Shown here: positions 1-7,898 of the stretch, piece after piece
Layout: every line of letters begins with the position of its first letter
Position numbering within the stretch: position 1 is the first letter of the stretch
Assembly: GCF_023716565.1 (NCBI RefSeq)
Contig: NZ_CP071848.1
Coordinates: forward strand, 2,294,001 to 2,358,000
DNA length: 64,000 nucleotides
Direction of reading: 5' to 3'
Origin: Vibrio sp. SCSIO 43136
GTDB taxonomy: Bacteria > Pseudomonadota > Gammaproteobacteria > Enterobacterales > Vibrionaceae
The notes under the pieces: model-generated
The model's database searches: none
What the model was told of the DNA's origin: nothing
The model's input: the letters and a program-made list of their open reading frames with translations, nothing else
Made by a program: the position numbers and the translations under genes

Positions 1-498
1 GCCACATTTACTTATTTCTTTAGTACCTTGGCAAACTTCATCGCTGCACCTTTCAATGGAATCTTGGCGGAACAAGTCGAAGCGAAATTGACCGGCAAGA
101 AACTGTCTGACCAAAGCGCCATCAGCTTGGTCAAAGACACCCCAAGAATTCTTGCTCGTGAATGGCGTAAACTCATGTACTACCTACCGAAAGCACTTGG
201 GCTGTTTATTTTGCTGTTAATCCCGGCACTTGGCCAAACACTAGGTCCAGTGTTGTGGTTCGCATTTACCGCATGGATGATGGCAATTCAATACTGCGAC
301 TACCCATTTGATAACCACAAAGTCTCTTTCCAAGATATGAAGACGGATCTTAAGAGCCAACAATCGAAAAGTTATGGCTTTGGTATTCTCGTGGCGGTAT
401 TTACCACCATTCCATTCCTCAATCTGGTCGTGATGCCAATCGCGGTGTGTGGTGCAACCGCCATGTGGGTGGAAGAGTACCGAAACAAGCACGTCTAA
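1..498 (+). CDS. cysZ: CysZ sulfate transporter, C-terminal part (cut by window edge)
   Basis: The frame is open from base 1 with no start in view, so only the last 165 residues are present; the E. coli protein is about 250 residues. CysZ is an inner-membrane protein that brings sulfate in for cysteine synthesis. Two hydrophobic segments are visible, one around [20 protein letters not shown] and one around [18 protein letters not shown], and the phrase [13 protein letters not shown] is typical of the family. It lies 139 bases upstream of cysK on the same strand, the usual gammaproteobacterial arrangement. The first residue (position 28) that could be read as a start is an internal TTG and is not the real start. 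Confidence 0.92.
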   Translation, partial: ATFTYFFSTLANFIAAPFNGILAEQVEAKLTGKKLSDQSAISLVKDTPRILAREWRKLMYYLPKALGLFILLLIPALGQTLGPVLWFAFTAWMMAIQYCDYPFDNHKVSFQDMKTDLKSQQSKSYGFGILVAVFTTIPFLNLVVMPIAVCGATAMWVEEYRNKHV

Positions 499-583
499 TC
501 TGTGCAAACGGAGGGGGACATAATCTGCGCTCCCTCCCATAACTTATAACTTTTTGTTCCTTTTCCCTTCTTTTTTATCACTT

Positions 584-589
584 TATGCT
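584..589 (+). promoter_or_regulatory. Possible -10 box of the cysK promoter
   Basis: TATGCT lies 49 bases before the cysK start in the cysZ-cysK gap. No good -35 box sits at 17 bases upstream, as expected for a promoter needing an activator such as CysB. I cannot point to a defined CysB site. Confidence 0.35.
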
Positions 590-637
590 AGCTTCTAAGA
601 AATCGGCGCTACGGCACATCGAATGAAGGAACATAAA

Positions 638-1606
638 ATGACTAAGATCTACGAAGATAATTCACAAACCATCGGCAACACCCCTCTAGTTCGTCTAAAC
701 CGAGTAAGTAAAGGTAACGTACTGGCAAAAGTTGAAGCACGTAACCCAAGCTTCAGCGTTAAGTGTCGTATCGGTGCCAACATGGTTTGGGAAGCTGAAA
801 AAGCGGGCACACTAAAGCCTGGTGTAGAACTAGTTGAACCAACCAGTGGTAACACGGGTATCGCACTTGCATTTGTTGCTGCTGCACGTGGTTATAAGCT
901 AACGCTAACCATGCCTGAGTCTATGAGCCTTGAGCGTCGTAAGTTGCTAAAAGCGCTAGGTGCAAACCTAGAGCTAACGGAAGCGGCTAAAGGTATGAAA
1001 GGTGCAATCGCTAAAGCGGAAGAAATCGTTGCGAGCAACCCAGACAAGTACCTATTGCTTCAGCAGTTCAACAACCCAGCAAACCCTGCTATTCACGAGC
1101 AAACTACAGGTCCTGAGATTTGGGATGCTACCGATGGTGAAGTTGACGTATTTATCTCAGGCGTAGGTACGGGTGGTACGCTAACAGGTACTAGCCGCTA
1201 CATTAAGGGCACTAAAGGTAAAGCAATCACGACTGTTGCTGTTGAGCCAGCGGAATCACCGGTCATTACCCAAGTAATTAATGGTGAAGATCCTCAGCCA
1301 GCACCTCACAAAATCCAAGGTATTGGTGCTGGATTCATCCCAGGCAACCTAGATGTTGAACTTATTGATCGCGTCGAAACTGTAACATCGGAAGAAGCGA
1401 TTGAGATGGCACGACGCCTAATGGAAGAGGAAGGTATCCTTGCTGGTATCTCTTCAGGTGCAGCCGTTGTTGCCGCAAACAAAATCGCTGAACTACCTGA
1501 ATTTGCAGGAAAAACTATCGTAACTGTACTACCAAGTTCAGGTGAGCGTTACCTAAGTACTGCGCTGTTTGCTGGTCTGTTTACAGAAAAAGAAAACACG
1601 CAATAA
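638..1606 (+). CDS. cysK: Cysteine synthase A (O-acetylserine sulfhydrylase)
   Basis: This PLP enzyme makes L-cysteine from O-acetylserine and sulfide. The 322-residue product opens with the family signature [12 protein letters not shown]. The usual PLP-lysine region is present as [14 protein letters not shown], the substrate loop as [10 protein letters not shown], and the PLP phosphate loop as [11 protein letters not shown] start at the ATG at 638 because the AAGGA at 625-629 is well spaced for it; an in-frame ATG at 623 would overlap that ribosome site and adds five atypical residues. It is monocistronic, with a terminator 39 bases downstream. The length matches the family and nothing is broken. 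Confidence 0.97.
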   Translation: MTKIYEDNSQTIGNTPLVRLNRVSKGNVLAKVEARNPSFSVKCRIGANMVWEAEKAGTLKPGVELVEPTSGNTGIALAFVAAARGYKLTLTMPESMSLERRKLLKALGANLELTEAAKGMKGAIAKAEEIVASNPDKYLLLQQFNNPANPAIHEQTTGPEIWDATDGEVDVFISGVGTGGTLTGTSRYIKGTKGKAITTVAVEPAESPVITQVINGEDPQPAPHKIQGIGAGFIPGNLDVELIDRVETVTSEEAIEMARRLMEEEGILAGISSGAAVVAANKIAELPEFAGKTIVTVLPSSGERYLSTALFAGLFTEKENTQ

Positions 1607-1644
1607 GTTAGTAACAAAACTGTGTTTAAATCAATTTTTACATC

Positions 1645-1672
1645 AAAAAAGCCCCTTCTTGGGGCTTTTTTG
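1645..1672 (+). terminator. Rho-independent terminator of cysK
   Basis: AAAAAGCCCC, a short TTCTT loop, then GGGGCTTTTTT: a perfect stem followed by a T run. Confidence 0.92.
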
Positions 1673-1679
1673 TTGACCC

Positions 1680-1923
1680 CGCCTTCCGCTTTGGTAATAT
1701 CACAAATGTTTTATTTTCCGCTTCAAAAAAAAGAAGCAAGTGCTTAAGCACTGAGACACCCATACTTAATTTCATTGAAATTTGGTATGTAATACTAAAA
1801 CGCTGGGATTGAGCAAGCTCATCTAGTTGCTTACCTAAGCAGGCGCTAGCTATGCTTAACGAAAGTAACTAAGCTTATCGATTACACGGCAACTAAAAAA
1901 TAAATCAATTGGGGTATAATCAC
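1680..1923 (+). promoter_or_regulatory. Structured leader and promoter region of ptsH
   Basis: A 244-base gap ahead of ptsH rich in inverted repeats. AGTGCTTAAGCACT (1739-1752) is a perfect 14-base palindrome. Arms CATAC (1761-1765) and GTATG (1785-1789) close a 13-pair hairpin with one mismatch and an ATT loop. GAGCAAGCTC and GCTTACCTAAGC are further short stems. I see no obvious -35/-10 pair. The region could hold a CRP-controlled promoter followed by a folded 5' leader. Confidence 0.45.
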
Positions 1924-2181
1924 ATGTATCAGAAGCAAGTAGAAATCACTGCTGAAAACGGTCTTCACACTCGTCCAGCTGCTCAGTTTGTTAAAGAAGC
2001 GAAATCTTTCGACGCTGACATCACTGTTACTTCTAACGGTAAAAGCGCAAGCGCAAAGAGCCTGTTTAAACTACAAACTCTTGGTCTAGTAAAAGGTACT
2101 GTTGTTACTATTTCTGCGGAAGGTCCTCAAGCGACTCAAGCAGTTGACCACCTAGTTGCTCTTATGGATCAACTACACTAA
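1924..2181 (+). CDS. ptsH: HPr phosphocarrier protein of the PTS
   Basis: An 85-residue cytoplasmic protein that passes phosphate from enzyme I to sugar-specific EIIA domains. The active-site motif GLHTRPA places the phosphorylated histidine at residue 15, and Ser46 lies in [15 protein letters not shown], both exactly where HPr has them. I start at 1924 (MYQKQVEI), which gives the standard HPr length; an upstream in-frame start at 1909 would add five foreign residues. It is the first gene of ptsH-ptsI-crr, with a long structured leader before it and a strong hairpin after it. Confidence 0.97.
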   Translation: MYQKQVEITAENGLHTRPAAQFVKEAKSFDADITVTSNGKSASAKSLFKLQTLGLVKGTVVTISAEGPQATQAVDHLVALMDQLH

Positions 2182-2195
2182 TAAAGTATTCCAAT

Positions 2196-2226
2196 CAAAG
2201 CCATTTTGCCTAGCAAAATGGCTTTG
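2196..2226 (+). terminator. Perfect 13-bp hairpin between ptsH and ptsI
   Basis: Arms CAAAGCCATTTTG (2196-2208) and CAAAATGGCTTTG (2214-2226) with a CCTAG loop. There is no T run after it, so it is more likely a 3' stabiliser or a partial terminator/processing site than a full terminator. It would let ptsH message exceed ptsI message. Confidence 0.6.
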
Positions 2227-2309
2227 TTGGATTTAGTGGTCTATATAAGCTAGCACGCAATTAGCATCAAGTAACACACTCTATTTTTTGACCAATTTAA
2301 GGTAAGGCT

Positions 2310-4031
2310 ATGATTTCAGGTATCCTAGCATCTCCAGGTATTGCTATCGGTAAAGCACTACTACTTCAAGAAGATGAAATTGTCCTAAACACTAACACTA
2401 TTTCAGACGAGCAGGTTGAAGCGGAAGTACAGCGCTTCTACGATGCACGTAACAAATCTTCAGCGCAACTAGAGTCTATCAAGCAAAAGGCGCTTGAGAC
2501 TTTCGGTGAAGAAAAAGAAGCGATCTTTGAAGGTCACATCATGCTTCTTGAAGACGAAGAGCTAGAAGATGAGATCCTAGCACTAATCAAAGGTGACAAG
2601 CTTTCTGCTGATAACGCAATCCACACGGTAATCGAAGAGCAAGCAACTGCACTTGAGTCTCTAGATGACGAATACCTAAAAGAACGCGCAACTGATATCC
2701 GTGATATCGGTACTCGTTTCGTGAAAAATGCGCTTGGCATTAACATCGTTTCACTAAGTGACATCGATGAAGAAGTTATCCTAGTTGCTTACGACTTAAC
2801 ACCATCTGAAACTGCGCAAATCAACCTAGACTATGTGCTTGGTTTTGCTTGTGACATCGGTGGCCGTACTTCTCACACCTCTATCATGGCTCGCTCACTA
2901 GAACTTCCTGCGATCGTTGGTACTAACGATATCACTAAGAAAGTTCACAACGGTGACATGCTGATCCTTGATGCGATGAACAACAAAATTGTTGTTAACC
3001 CATCAGAAGCTGAGCTTGAAGAAGCAAAAGCAGTAAAAGCGGCATTCAAAGCGGAAAAAGAAGAGCTGGCTAAGCTAAAAGATCTTCACGCTGAAACTAA
3101 AGATGGCCACCGCGTAGAAGTATGCGGCAACATTGGTACCGTTAAAGACTGTGACGGTATCATCCGTAACGGTGGTGAAGGTGTTGGTCTTTACCGCACT
3201 GAGTTCCTTTTCATGGACCGTGACGCACTACCAACTGAAGACGAGCAGTACCAAGCGTACAAAGAAGTTGCTGAAGCAATGAACGGCGAGTCTGTGATTA
3301 TCCGTACTATGGATATCGGTGGTGATAAAGATCTACCATACATGGATCTTCCTCAAGAGATGAACCCATTCCTTGGTTGGCGTGCGGTTCGTATCAGCCT
3401 AGACCGTCGTGAAATCCTGCGTGACCAGCTTCGTGGTATCTTGCGTGCATCAGCACACGGTAAGCTTCGCATCATGTTCCCAATGATTATCTCTGTTGAA
3501 GAGATCCGTGAACTGAAGAAAGCTATCGAAGAGTACAAAGCAGAGCTACGTGCTGAAGGCCATGCATTTGACGAGAGCATCGAAATCGGTGTGATGGTTG
3601 AAACGCCAGCAGCAGCGGCAATTGCTCACCACCTAGCAAAAGAAGTTTCTTTCTTCTCTATCGGTACCAACGACCTGACTCAGTACACCCTAGCCGTTGA
3701 CCGTGGTAACGAGATGATCTCTCACCTATACAACCCGCTTTCACCTGCGGTACTGACTGTAATCAAGCAAGTGATCGACGCATCACACGCTGAAGGCAAG
3801 TGGACTGGTATGTGTGGTGAGCTAGCAGGCGATGAGCGTGCAACTCTACTACTATTGGGTATGGGCCTAGATGAGTTCTCAATGAGCGGCATCTCTATCC
3901 CTAAAGTGAAGAAAGTAATTCGTAACTCTAACTTCGCTGAAGTAAAAGCAATGGCTGAAGAGGCTCTTTCTCTTGCTACTGCGGCAGAGATCGAAGCGTG
4001 TGTTGAGAAATTCATTGCTTCAAAAGCATAA
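2310..4031 (+). CDS. ptsI: PTS enzyme I (phosphoenolpyruvate-protein phosphotransferase)
   Basis: A 573-residue cytoplasmic enzyme that takes phosphate from PEP and gives it to HPr. The N-terminal half carries the phosphohistidine loop [15 protein letters not shown] with the active histidine at residue 189, the canonical position. The C-terminal PEP-binding barrel shows LYRTEFLFM, the [15 protein letters not shown] motif and the catalytic cysteine in GMCGELAGD. The length matches the family, and AAGG sits in front of the ATG. It lies between ptsH and crr on the same strand, separated from each by just over 100 bases containing hairpins. Confidence 0.97.
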   Translation: MISGILASPGIAIGKALLLQEDEIVLNTNTISDEQVEAEVQRFYDARNKSSAQLESIKQKALETFGEEKEAIFEGHIMLLEDEELEDEILALIKGDKLSADNAIHTVIEEQATALESLDDEYLKERATDIRDIGTRFVKNALGINIVSLSDIDEEVILVAYDLTPSETAQINLDYVLGFACDIGGRTSHTSIMARSLELPAIVGTNDITKKVHNGDMLILDAMNNKIVVNPSEAELEEAKAVKAAFKAEKEELAKLKDLHAETKDGHRVEVCGNIGTVKDCDGIIRNGGEGVGLYRTEFLFMDRDALPTEDEQYQAYKEVAEAMNGESVIIRTMDIGGDKDLPYMDLPQEMNPFLGWRAVRISLDRREILRDQLRGILRASAHGKLRIMFPMIISVEEIRELKKAIEEYKAELRAEGHAFDESIEIGVMVETPAAAAIAHHLAKEVSFFSIGTNDLTQYTLAVDRGNEMISHLYNPLSPAVLTVIKQVIDASHAEGKWTGMCGELAGDERATLLLLGMGLDEFSMSGISIPKVKKVIRNSNFAEVKAMAEEALSLATAAEIEACVEKFIASKA

Positions 4032-4044
4032 TTAGCATTAGTAA

Positions 4045-4091
4045 CCAATATGATAGACGGCAAAAAATCGTCGTCTATCGATAATGATTGG
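4045..4091 (+). promoter_or_regulatory. Hairpin in the ptsI-crr gap with a promoter-like -10 box just after it
   Basis: GATAGACG (4052-4059) pairs with CGTCTATC (4072-4079), and an outer CCAAT/ATTGG pair closes the structure. The right edge runs into GGTATACT (4090-4097), a good extended -10 box. This could be a ptsI 3' stabiliser next to a separate crr promoter. Confidence 0.45.
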
Positions 4092-4137
4092 TATACTATA
4101 AGGCAACAAAATAAATAAACCTTAGGAGCAAGACACA

Positions 4138-4647
4138 ATGGGTCTGTTTGACAAACTGAAGAAGCTAGTATCGGACGACAGCGCTGATGCAGGTGCAATC
4201 GAAATCATCGCACCGCTATCTGGCGAAATCGTAAACATCGAAGATGTGCCAGATGTTGTTTTCGCTGAGAAAATCGTTGGTGACGGTATCGCAATCAAAC
4301 CAGCGGGCGACAAGATGGTTGCTCCAGTAAACGGTACAATCGGTAAGATCTTCGAAACTAACCACGCTTTCTCTATCGAGTCTGATGACGGTGTTGAACT
4401 ATTCGTTCACTTCGGTATCGATACTGTTGAACTAAAAGGTGAAGGCTTCAAGCGCATCGCTGAAGAAGGTCAAACAGTGAAAGCTGGCGACACTATCATC
4501 GAGTTCGACCTAGCGCTTCTAGAAGAAAAAGCGAAATCTACGCTAACTCCTGTTGTTATCTCTAACATGGACGAAATCAAAGAGCTGAACAAGCTTGCTG
4601 GTGCGGTAACTGTTGGCGAAACTCCAGTACTTCGTGTAACTAAGTAA
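4138..4647 (+). CDS. crr: EIIA-Glc, glucose-specific PTS component and catabolite regulator
   Basis: A 169-residue cytoplasmic protein that receives phosphate from HPr and passes it to EIIBC-Glc. It also controls adenylate cyclase and inducer exclusion. The two active-site histidines are seen in NHAFSI (residue 76 counting Met) and [10 protein letters not shown] (residue 91), corresponding to H75 and H90 of the mature E. coli protein. AGGAG precedes the ATG at 4138. It is the last gene of the pts cluster. Its terminator has been invaded by an insertion sequence at 4704. Confidence 0.97.
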   Translation: MGLFDKLKKLVSDDSADAGAIEIIAPLSGEIVNIEDVPDVVFAEKIVGDGIAIKPAGDKMVAPVNGTIGKIFETNHAFSIESDDGVELFVHFGIDTVELKGEGFKRIAEEGQTVKAGDTIIEFDLALLEEKAKSTLTPVVISNMDEIKELNKLAGAVTVGETPVLRVTK

Positions 4648-4672
4648 TTTTACTTAGTTCACCGAATAGCAA

Positions 4673-4703
4673 AACGCTGCCAGAAATGGTGGCGTTTTTT
4701 TAT
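4673..4703 (+). terminator. crr terminator, interrupted in its T-tract by the ISL3 element
   Basis: AACGCTGCC pairs with GGTGGCGTT (9 pairs including two G-T), followed by seven T. The insertion sequence begins at 4704, two bases after the T run, so the terminator core is intact. Confidence 0.85.
4696..4703 (+). repeat. Left 8-bp target-site duplication of the ISL3 element
   Basis: TTTTTTAT here is repeated exactly at 5995-6002, directly after the right inverted repeat. Eight bases is the known duplication size for the ISL3 family. Confidence 0.9.
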
Positions 4704-4734
4704 GGTTCATTGCAGATTAGCGGGAACTGAAAAC

Positions 4735-4796
4735 AAAAACGGTAGTTAGTGGTAAGGTTACATCGCCAAACACAACCTTTCACAAACTACCGTTTT
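4735..4796 (+). promoter_or_regulatory. Long hairpin directly before the transposase start
   Basis: AAAACGGTAGTT (from 4736) pairs with AACTACCGTTTT (4785-4796), and inner arms AAGGTT (4754-4759) and AACCTT (4774-4779) extend the stem. It ends one base before the ATG. Transcripts reading in from crr would fold here and could hide the start, a known way for IS elements to limit transposase made by outside transcription. Confidence 0.6.
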
Positions 4797-4797
4797 C

Positions 4798-5991
4798 ATG
4801 CCGAATAATACTTTCCTATCGTCGTTCTGGGAAGGCTTTCAGATCGTAAAGTCTAATAAAACTGACTCATTAATCTCTATTACCTTAATTCCTGACTCCG
4901 CCGCATACTGTTCCTGTGGCCAAGTTTCTGACTCTGTCCATGACACTCAGTGGAGAACTCTCAAGGAAGCAATGATACTCGGTGTACCTGTTGAGTTACG
5001 TGTTCAGACTCGACGTATCAGGTGCAAAAACTGTGGTATCAAGACCGAATCGATCTCTTGGGTTAAGCCATATTCTCGCCTAACTAATCGGCTGATTGAT
5101 TACATTGAGAATTTATTGCCATTGCTTCCCATCAAGCACATTTCAGAGCTTACTGGGGTGCATTGGCACACCATCAAAGAAATAGATAAGCAACGTCTGA
5201 AGCGTGTCGTACCAGAGGTTCCTTGGGGACGTTTGCGTCAATTGGTTATGGATGAATTTGCGATATTTAAGGGCCATCGCTACGCAACTGTCATCGCAGA
5301 CGCACAAACGCACCAAGTGCTTTGGATTGGCCTAGGTAGAAGCCGTAAAGACATACGCCCTTTCTTTAAAGCACTTGGGGAACATGCTCAAAATATCGAA
5401 GTTGTGGCAATGGATATGAACACCGCTTTTGACCTAGAGGTACAAGCCCATTGTCCTAAAGCACGTATTGTCTACGATCTGTTTCATGTGGTTGCTAAGT
5501 TTGGTCGAGAGGTGATGGATAGAGTTCGAGTCGATCAAGCCAACCAGCTGAAGGGTGACAAAAATGCACGGCGTTGGATCAAGCGCTCACGGTGGGTGCT
5601 ATTGAAAAATAGAGAGAATTTAAATACTAAGCAACAAAGCTACCTGGATGAGATACTTGCGGTGAACCATGACTTAATGGTGACCCACTTGCTTGGTGCT
5701 CAACTTAAGGAGCTCTGGTACTGCGACTCAGAAGATCAAGCCAACAGTCTGTGGGAGATATGGTGGCAACAAGTCCATGAAAGTGGCATAAAACCACTCA
5801 TCGCTTTCGCTAGAAAGCTTAAACCGTACCTTCACGGGATAGTGTCTTCGGCCTCATATCAACTAAACACATGCACCTTGGAAGGGATTAATAACAAGAT
5901 CAAACTTATCAAGAGAATGGGCTATGGGTACCGAGACACAGATTACTTCTTTATGAAGATAAAGGCGGCCTTCCCCGGAAAACCGCAATGA
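4798..5991 (+). CDS. ISL3-family transposase
   Basis: An intact 397-residue DDE transposase. The N-terminus has an ISL3-type zinc-binding region, with YCSCG near residue 40 and CKNCGIK near residue 78. A helix-turn-helix-like stretch follows, LPIKHISELTGVHWHTIKEI. The catalytic core shows the likely acidic residues in VMDEFAIFKGHRYATVIAD, VVAMDMNTAF and CTLEGINNKIKLIKR. The start at 4798 directly follows a strong hairpin, and no strong ribosome site is visible. It is the only gene in the element. Nothing is truncated or frameshifted. Confidence 0.93.
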   Translation: MPNNTFLSSFWEGFQIVKSNKTDSLISITLIPDSAAYCSCGQVSDSVHDTQWRTLKEAMILGVPVELRVQTRRIRCKNCGIKTESISWVKPYSRLTNRLIDYIENLLPLLPIKHISELTGVHWHTIKEIDKQRLKRVVPEVPWGRLRQLVMDEFAIFKGHRYATVIADAQTHQVLWIGLGRSRKDIRPFFKALGEHAQNIEVVAMDMNTAFDLEVQAHCPKARIVYDLFHVVAKFGREVMDRVRVDQANQLKGDKNARRWIKRSRWVLLKNRENLNTKQQSYLDEILAVNHDLMVTHLLGAQLKELWYCDSEDQANSLWEIWWQQVHESGIKPLIAFARKLKPYLHGIVSSASYQLNTCTLEGINNKIKLIKRMGYGYRDTDYFFMKIKAAFPGKPQ

Positions 5992-5994
5992 ACC

Positions 5995-6002
5995 TTTTTT
6001 AT
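5995..6002 (+). repeat. Right 8-bp target-site duplication of the ISL3 element
   Basis: TTTTTTAT, identical to 4696-4703. Confidence 0.9.
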
Positions 6003-6273
6003 TGCCATCAATTCTTCTACCCAAAATATCTATTCACTACATGTACAGAATGTCACGCTTGCAGCCAGATCACTTTCAGACTTAATACGCTCTACATAAC
6101 ATAAGCACATTTCTATGCTAACTAGGTCAAGTATTAAAGCCTGCAAAGTTTTTCATATATACGACTTAATTAGGACTCAGTTCCCAAACTAAACAATATC
6201 TCCAATTCTAATATATGCACCACTGAGCATATTTGTAGAATAATAAATCAATTCGTTCTAAGGAGATTAAGTA

Positions 6274-6984
6274 GTGAAAATATCTATATTAAGCACTAAG
6301 GGGTTAAAACGCTTTTGTGGAAAGGTATGGATATGCCATATTATTTCTAAAGTGCGAGCGAAAACAATAAACGAGATAAAGCTTTTTCTACCATACGCTA
6401 TGACGTTGCTTGTCCTAGGTTGTACCGATAACAGCCTCCCATCACAAGACCATGGGCAAGAAGTTATGGCATTACCACTCGAATCTTCTCACCCAGAGAT
6501 CCAACTAAAGGCTCTAGACAAATTAGCCTCACTCGCTGAAAACAATAACCCCATCGCACAATATAGATACGCTAACATATTGCTTTCAAAGAAAAAGGAA
6601 AAGGACGCAATTGAGTGGTTACAATGGTCAGTCGCTTTAAATGATGCACACTCAGCAGAACTGCTAGGTTTTATCTACCTCAATAATGATGAAGTAAGTG
6701 ATAATCTTCAGGGATTTGAGCTGCTCACCAAGTCAGCTGAGTCCGGGCTCGCATCTGCGCAACTATACTTAGGTACATGCCTAGGTGATGAGAGCTGTAA
6801 CTTACCGATAAGCAATGAACTTTCATTTTTTTGGATAGATAAAGCCTACGATAACGGTTCATCCGGTGCTGCATTATTTATAGATGAGGCTAAATCACGT
6901 ATCAGCGATGTTTCTTTAATAGAAGAAAACTATCGAATGCATGTGGAAGAGTTAATCTGCACCTTAGATGCTTCGCACTGTTAA
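6274..6984 (+). CDS. Predicted lipoprotein with Sel1-like (TPR-type) repeats
   Basis: A 236-residue product. A hydrophobic stretch around residues 38-49 ends in the lipobox LVLGC, so a lipid-anchored periplasmic protein is likely. The region before it is unusually long for a signal peptide (about 50 residues, several basic). Downstream, alanine/leucine-rich helical pairs such as NNPIAQYRYANILLSKKKEK and AESGLASAQLYLGTCLGDE fit Sel1-like repeats. I start at the GTG at 6274 because AAGGAG sits eight bases before it; the only later Met (residue 43) would leave too short a signal. The gene and its surroundings are AT-rich compared with the core genome, fitting acquired DNA. I do not recognise a specific function. 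Confidence 0.75.
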   Translation: MKISILSTKGLKRFCGKVWICHIISKVRAKTINEIKLFLPYAMTLLVLGCTDNSLPSQDHGQEVMALPLESSHPEIQLKALDKLASLAENNNPIAQYRYANILLSKKKEKDAIEWLQWSVALNDAHSAELLGFIYLNNDEVSDNLQGFELLTKSAESGLASAQLYLGTCLGDESCNLPISNELSFFWIDKAYDNGSSGAALFIDEAKSRISDVSLIEENYRMHVEELICTLDASHC

Positions 6985-7050
6985 GAGTTAGCTTTTAAAA
7001 GCATCACCAAAAAATGAGTATACTGCTGATAAGAAAAAAACCTTTTACAT

Positions 7051-7449
7051 TCAATAAAAAATAACCCCATAAAAACAAAATCTTACAATGGGCTTATTTT
7101 CATCATGGTGTAGTGGCATAGTGAATTTTGCCATCTGGTTGAAGGCGTTGATGTAGGTTTCTTTGATTTTGGCGGCTTTCTTTCCAGTGAAGCCCATGAC
7201 TAAGAATATGAAGCCGTCTTTTGTCATTTCAAACTTTGGTAACTTTCGCCCAATTCTATCCGTGTAATCATTGAGCGTAAAATTGCGCTCAATGAATTCC
7301 TGTGAGCAATCAAGCCCATTGAGCTTACGAATCACATCTTTGTGTTGCTTATTAAACGCTTCTGCGACTTTTAATGAATCGGTACGAATTTCTTCGCCTT
7401 GATTAAAAACGAGATCAGATACGGTCAGAGTAAGGGAAGTTGTAGGCAT
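7051..7449 (-). CDS. Rha-family phage regulatory protein, C-terminally shortened
   Basis: A 132-residue product matching the Rha (phage regulatory/antirepressor-like) domain. The hallmarks are VAEAFNKQHKDVIRKLNGL, NFTLNDYTDRIGRKLP and MTKDGFIFLVMGFTGKKAAK, followed by a YINAFNQM helix. Family members often continue into a second C-terminal domain; here the similarity stops near LHHDE and a short hydrophobic tail (RFCFYGVIFY) follows, suggesting a truncation near position 7090. I start at 7449 because GAGG lies eight bases upstream of that ATG. The gene follows an antisense immunity RNA cassette on the same strand, which implies translational or transcriptional silencing in the lysogenic state. 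Confidence 0.82.
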   Translation of the reverse strand: MPTTSLTLTVSDLVFNQGEEIRTDSLKVAEAFNKQHKDVIRKLNGLDCSQEFIERNFTLNDYTDRIGRKLPKFEMTKDGFIFLVMGFTGKKAAKIKETYINAFNQMAKFTMPLHHDENKPIVRFCFYGVIFY

Positions 7450-7459
7450 GATGACCTCA

Positions 7460-7499
7460 TGAAGAATGATTTTTATAATCACCACTCCAGAGGGACTAA
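7460..7499 (-). promoter_or_regulatory. seqC-like target of the antisense RNA at the rha ribosome site
   Basis: On the minus strand UUAGUCC (7499-7493) and UCUUCA (7465-7460) are complementary to GGACUAA and UGAAGA in the loop of the RNA at 7505-7580, in the correct antiparallel order. The second block ends two bases before the AGG of the rha ribosome site. Confidence 0.6.
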
Positions 7500-7504
7500 T
7501 CAGT

Positions 7505-7580
7505 GGGTGGTGAACTGAACAAGGTTAGTCCTACCGCTCTTCAGGAGACGGCCAGCCGAAGCTGCCTCATTCAGCCCACC
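7505..7580 (-). ncRNA. P1 C4 / P4 CI-type antisense immunity RNA
   Basis: Read on the minus strand, GGUGGGCUGAA (from 7580) pairs with UUCAGUUCACCACC (7519-7506) to close a long outer stem. Inside is a small hairpin CAGC-UUCG-GCUG with a UUCG tetraloop. The single-stranded part has CCUGAAGA (7545-7538) and GGACUAA (7531-7525). These two blocks are complementary to sites both upstream (7708-7682) and downstream (7499-7460), as seqB is to seqA and seqC in phage P4, and as C4 is to its targets in P1 and P7. The RNA lies directly upstream of rha on the same strand, as C4 lies upstream of ant in P1. I infer the class from layout and pairing; I could not run a covariance search. Confidence 0.72.
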
Positions 7581-7650
7581 ATAATTTTTGGCCATTATGT
7601 CTAATGAGTAGACAATGTGGCTATGTTTAGGTGTGCTGGCACCGCACATA

Positions 7651-7672
7651 AAAAAACCAGCAGAAAGCTGGC
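7651..7672 (-). terminator. Terminator between seqA and the antisense RNA
   Basis: On the minus strand GCCAGC-UUUCU-GCUGGUUUUUUU, a 5-6 pair stem with seven T. Directly before it is a second small stem GGCGU-AUAG-ACGCC (7683-7670). Its place between seqA and the RNA fits the premature termination that enforces P4 immunity. Confidence 0.8.
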
Positions 7673-7681
7673 GTCTATACG

Positions 7682-7708
7682 CCTGAAGAAAACTAAACGG
7701 GGGACTAA
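7682..7708 (-). promoter_or_regulatory. seqA-like target of the antisense RNA
   Basis: On the minus strand UUAGUCC (7708-7702) and UCUUCAGG (7689-7682) are perfectly complementary to GGACUAA (7 bases) and CCUGAAGA (8 bases) of the RNA at 7505-7580, in antiparallel order. It is followed within ten bases by the terminator at 7651-7672. A further stem TACTGG/CCAGTA (7715-7732) lies just before it. Confidence 0.65.
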
Positions 7709-7898
7709 TCCCGATACTGGATTTTGCCAGTACATTAGGGAATATATGAGCGATTTGCGGCGATATGGGGCGTTGTCGTGCGGTATCGGGTAGTTTTTGA
7801 GCTTATAGAGGTGACTTTGTTGGTATAAGTTTGCTAATATTTAGGTACACAAATGCATTATCGCAAATGTGTTTTATTGTCAGGAGAGAGTTGACTAT

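Larger units (their letters stand above)
4704..5994 (+). mobile_element. Complete ISL3-family insertion sequence (1291 bp)
   Basis: The left end reads GGTTCATTGCAGATTAGCGG and the reverse complement of the right end reads GGTTCATTGCGGTTTTCCGG, identical over the first ten bases. The element is flanked by the 8-bp direct repeat TTTTTTAT, carries one uninterrupted transposase gene, and looks recent and potentially active. The transposase stop codon TGA (5989-5991) lies inside the right inverted repeat. Confidence 0.93.

Noticed and set aside
28..498. TTG at 28 as the real cysZ start
   Set aside because: The frame is open to base 1 and the family is about 90 residues longer.
6003..6273. Left attachment site matching 9462-9620
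   Set aside because: I found no shared direct repeat between the two stretches by eye.
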